Below, one piece after another: positions 4,515 to 7,568 of a stretch of 7,568 bases of DNA. Within the stretch, counting starts at the first letter, position 1, and each line of letters begins with the position of its first letter. The stretch spans positions 1 to 7,568 of the forward strand of contig CALBSF010000003.1 of NCBI GenBank assembly GCA_937927795.1. Reading direction: 5' to 3'. The notes under the pieces were generated by a model. That model saw only the letters and a program-made list of their open reading frames with translations, searched no databases and was not told the origin of the DNA. A program made the position numbers and the translations under genes. The stretch is from an uncultured Rickettsiales bacterium (GTDB lineage: Bacteria > Pseudomonadota > Alphaproteobacteria > Rickettsiales > UBA1997).

Positions 4515-7500
4515 TTATACTAACCAGTGAGCATCTTGCTCATCATCCTGTTCTTGTGCTGCATCTTTTTGCAATCCCAAATCTTGAATCATTTTTTGCG
4601 CCCAAAAACGCACTTGTTTTATTGGATGATTCTCAAGGCTTTTAAAAGGTTCTTCATAAAGCTTATAGTAAGATGTTCTAGATCCGCTCCAACCATAAGT
4701 TCCAACATTACAAGAAATTGCAATTAATACATCTTCTCTATGTCCAAACTCATTTAGAAGTTTCAACAGGATTGGATGCAACATTATATCTTTATCTTGA
4801 GGATTTTGTGAAGTTAAAACTGGAATAACTGCGGCTGTAAATGCAGGAGCAATTTCTTGATTAGCATGACACCACGAAAACAATACATCCTCTGGCAAGC
4901 TTAGAATTGCTGGCTCTTGCTTCTCACCAAAGGAATATTTGTCACTTAATAAACCTTCAAATTTCCATGTGGTTTTCTTATCAGAAACAATAGCTTTACC
5001 TATAAATTGCCAAGATACTTCTGAAAACTCAGAGAGTAATTTTGGCATTATTGGATTAACTAGATCTCCCTTTATTTTATCAGCATATTTTGCAATATTC
5101 TGGCTGAGAATAAAGGCTATCTCCTTAGCATCCGCATTATTTTTTCCTTGGTCTAGAAAATATTTTATGATTTCTTGGAAATAATATTCATCCATTCCAT
5201 TTCTATTGGTCTTACCTACAGCGATATATTTCTCTGCAATTATTTTAATTTGCGGTAAGAAATTATTTAGAATTTCATATTGCCCATGAGAATACATCGC
5301 CATTAAATCTAAGCAGATGCATACTGCCTCTCCTTCGGAGTCTAAGCTTAACAAAAAGTCAAAAAGAGGATTTATTTCTTCGGGGGTTAATCCTTTATTT
5401 AATACTCCACCTCCACTCCATTGCCAAAGATCTTGAGGCTTAATCAAGCCACACTTTACACAATCTATAACACGCAAAACATCTTGTTCATTAATACCAG
5501 TATAAGCTCCGATTGTTAAAAGCATTGGAGCATATTCATTATGCGCGATCTCTTTTTTGAACTCTTCTACATACGATGAATATTGATCATTTAATCCCAA
5601 TAAAAAGCCCGCCAAGAAACATGCATCTATCTTACTCAACTCAGCTCCTTTCACATAATCCTTTATCAATTCAAACCATTGAATCGGATCTTTTAATTGC
5701 TTTGTGAGTATAGTTGCGAATAACGCAGTATTTCTATGACCTCTTATTTTTTTGTCCTTTAAATCATAAAAACAGATAGACTGGATTACTTTCTTTAAAT
5801 CTTCTGAGGACTTCGCTAATTCTTTAGCAAAATCTTCAACATCTTTCTTCTGTCTTTCTCCTTTTTCTGCAAAAGACATTTTTTGCTCACATGGGTAATC
5901 CCACGGCATTTCTGTTAGCAAAATAAGAACCCTGTCATTTAGTGTTTTAGGTTTCAGGTCTTCGATTAACTTTTGTATTCTTTGTTTTGCTTCTTCGCTT
6001 AATCCATCTTTATCAAATTCAAAAACATCTCCCAATCCTTCATAAGCTTCTGACCAATAATTACCATATACCGCTGTAACTTTTTCCACTGCTCTTTCAG
6101 CAACTTTTAATAAATCACCTCTGGTAGCTAAAGATCTAAACTTATAGCCTAATTCTTTTTTTGCTAAATTACCTACATCATCTTTTCTTTCCGCCAATTC
6201 AATTAGGTGGTCACAAAAACTTTCTATATAATTAAACCATTCCTGCCAAGTTTTTGGTTGCCATGATTCCAAAGATGGACGACTACCGTGAGTTTCGGAT
6301 CCAACACTTCTAGAAAAATGATTCATTTCTGATCCAGCTACAAGAGCTTTAATCAAAAGTATAAGTCTATCATAGTCATTTTTATCAGCTGCTTCATTAA
6401 TTGAATCCTTAATAAACCTTAAACGCATTTCTCCATTAGCAGCAGTATTACCTAATTGACTCGGAAATAATGACTTAAATTGTCCCGTTGCATTATTTCC
6501 CCAACTTTCATTCTCGGCAACAGCAAAATCTAACAAAATTTTAGCCGCTCTTTCAAAAGTATTAGGACAAAAGCAAATTTTTTCTAACGCCCAGATAATA
6601 TTTCTTCTGGTGTCACCGGAAATGTTCCTCAAATCTTCAGTCGAAAAACCTTTCAAAATCCTCTCAAGCAAAGAAATGGAGCTTTCTGCGTCGATCTCTG
6701 ACAAACTAGAAAATATTTTTGCAAATCCCGGTTTAGAAATTTTTTCTAGAGAATCTAATGGGCCTCTATATCTTAATAAATATCTACCAATTTCGTTACC
6801 TTTATCTTCTGGTGTATTAAGTAACGCAAGTTGACCAGCAGCTCTCTCTCTTAACCCTTCGCAGTTAATCTTATCTGAAGATTTTATAAAAATATTATCC
6901 CACTTATTTTCTCCCCATTCCTTCCATTTTCCCTCAGCTAGGCATAAAGAGATAGGACGAGGTTGGGTCATAATAGCTCTTCCTTTACGCTGAATAATAC
7001 CACGTTTTTCAAGTTCGTTAATAACCCAGCGAAGTTCTTCTGGCGTTATGCGACCATCTAATTCACAAATGAAATCCAACTCCTCATCGAAAACAATACC
7101 AAAAATACTTAATAATTGAGCACCTCTTAGGATTAAGTCTGGGTTACTTTGCTCCTGACCAACTACTATAGTTTTTACAAATTTCTCGAATGTATCTACT
7201 ATACCAGAACCCTTCATCCATGCATCTGCCAAAACAACAGCAATTTTAGAAAACCCCTGAGAAAATTTTACTAAACGACGACAATCTTCACTTGGAAGAT
7301 TTGGAATTAATTTTTTTAAAATTCCTTCAATTACAACTTTACCTTCCTCCTTAACTGCTGGATATATCGCAATTACTTCACCACTTTCTTTTGCCAATTC
7401 ATCATCTAAAGTTATCAATGATAATTTACTCTCAGTTCGTCTTACCAAATTCACTAGTTCGTTGTGCATTTGAGCCGAACATTGATCAACAATAACTATC

Positions 7501-7568
7501 GCTCTTGTAGCTGAATCTGCTAAGCTTTGGACAGCAATTTTTACTGAGTTACTTAGATCACCCTTGTT
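4515..7568 (-). CDS. STAND/NACHT-type NTPase (Avs-like antiviral sensor candidate), C-terminal part, runs off window
   Basis: The frame stays open to the window edge: 33 codons precede the first ATG (7467-7469), and they encode the conserved Walker-B-like strand AIVIVDQC, so that ATG is internal. Of the gene, 1017 residues are visible. In order (window numbering): Walker-B strand 23-30 followed by Q-M-H-N-E-L and a KLSLITLDDE strand; the lid region with FSQGFSKIAVVLADAW, a degenerate version of the STAND Gly-rich motif; a winged-helix domain ending near IIQRKGRAIM; then about 800 residues of mostly alpha-helical repeats with many aromatic residues, and an acidic tail. STAND proteins of this type sense phage proteins through the repeat region and activate an N-terminal effector on oligomerisation. 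P-loop and effector would lie right of 7568, so which effector is unknown. No signal peptide or membrane segment is seen. Assignment to a named Avs class is not possible from this part. Confidence 0.8.
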   Translation of the reverse strand, partial: NKGDLSNSVKIAVQSLADSATRAIVIVDQCSAQMHNELVNLVRRTESKLSLITLDDELAKESGEVIAIYPAVKEEGKVVIEGILKKLIPNLPSEDCRRLVKFSQGFSKIAVVLADAWMKGSGIVDTFEKFVKTIVVGQEQSNPDLILRGAQLLSIFGIVFDEELDFICELDGRITPEELRWVINELEKRGIIQRKGRAIMTQPRPISLCLAEGKWKEWGENKWDNIFIKSSDKINCEGLRERAAGQLALLNTPEDKGNEIGRYLLRYRGPLDSLEKISKPGFAKIFSSLSEIDAESSISLLERILKGFSTEDLRNISGDTRRNIIWALEKICFCPNTFERAAKILLDFAVAENESWGNNATGQFKSLFPSQLGNTAANGEMRLRFIKDSINEAADKNDYDRLILLIKALVAGSEMNHFSRSVGSETHGSRPSLESWQPKTWQEWFNYIESFCDHLIELAERKDDVGNLAKKELGYKFRSLATRGDLLKVAERAVEKVTAVYGNYWSEAYEGLGDVFEFDKDGLSEEAKQRIQKLIEDLKPKTLNDRVLILLTEMPWDYPCEQKMSFAEKGERQKKDVEDFAKELAKSSEDLKKVIQSICFYDLKDKKIRGHRNTALFATILTKQLKDPIQWFELIKDYVKGAELSKIDACFLAGFLLGLNDQYSSYVEEFKKEIAHNEYAPMLLTIGAYTGINEQDVLRVIDCVKCGLIKPQDLWQWSGGGVLNKGLTPEEINPLFDFLLSLDSEGEAVCICLDLMAMYSHGQYEILNNFLPQIKIIAEKYIAVGKTNRNGMDEYYFQEIIKYFLDQGKNNADAKEIAFILSQNIAKYADKIKGDLVNPIMPKLLSEFSEVSWQFIGKAIVSDKKTTWKFEGLLSDKYSFGEKQEPAILSLPEDVLFSWCHANQEIAPAFTAAVIPVLTSQNPQDKDIMLHPILLKLLNEFGHREDVLIAISCNVGTYGWSGSRTSYYKLYEEPFKSLENHPIKQVRFWAQKMIQDLGLQKDAAQEQDDEQDAHWLV

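Overview
This AT-rich window looks like a stretch of bacterial defence island. The genome is probably Gram-negative: one gene encodes a lipoprotein with a clear lipobox, and TGA is used as a normal stop (genetic code 11). The low GC, dense dispersed palindromes and mobile-looking genes would fit a gammaproteobacterial or alphaproteobacterial lineage such as Legionellales or Rickettsiales. That placement is only an impression; nothing here fixes the taxon.

Left part (1-1760): a 32-bp-arm palindrome (121-202) is followed by two directly oriented copies of a roughly 95-bp palindromic MITE-like repeat (207-302 and 1665-1759). These bracket a single gene (375-1601) for an AAA_14/DUF4143 ATPase, which has its own putative promoter and a perfect 13-bp dyad just upstream. 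The right-hand repeat copy has cut off the 3' part of an Abi_2-family (AbiD/AbiF-like) gene on the minus strand. Only about 79 native codons remain, and the stop is supplied by the repeat. Upstream of that remnant lie a good sigma70-type promoter and a conserved-looking hairpin leader, which I read as the small RNA that accompanies abiF genes.

Middle part (2181-4441): a compact minus-strand operon holds a restriction-control-protein-like HTH regulator (69 aa), then an unrecognised 226-aa protein, then a 256-aa protein resembling DUF2971. The last two overlap at TGATG and are probably translationally coupled. No methyltransferase or nuclease is recognisable, so this could be an undescribed two-component system under C-protein-style timing control. 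A divergent 161-aa lipoprotein gene shares its 79-bp promoter region, which contains interlocked dyads (TAGACT-N10-AGTCTA and a 10-bp repeat) that look like the HTH operator.

Right part (4515-7568): a large minus-strand gene runs off the window. What is visible is the back half of a STAND/NACHT-type NTPase (Walker-B-like strand, winged helix, long alpha-helical C-terminal sensor region), that is, an Avs-like antiviral sensor candidate. Its P-loop and N-terminal effector lie beyond position 7568.

Functional links between these modules are inferred from gene order and family resemblance; no database search was possible.
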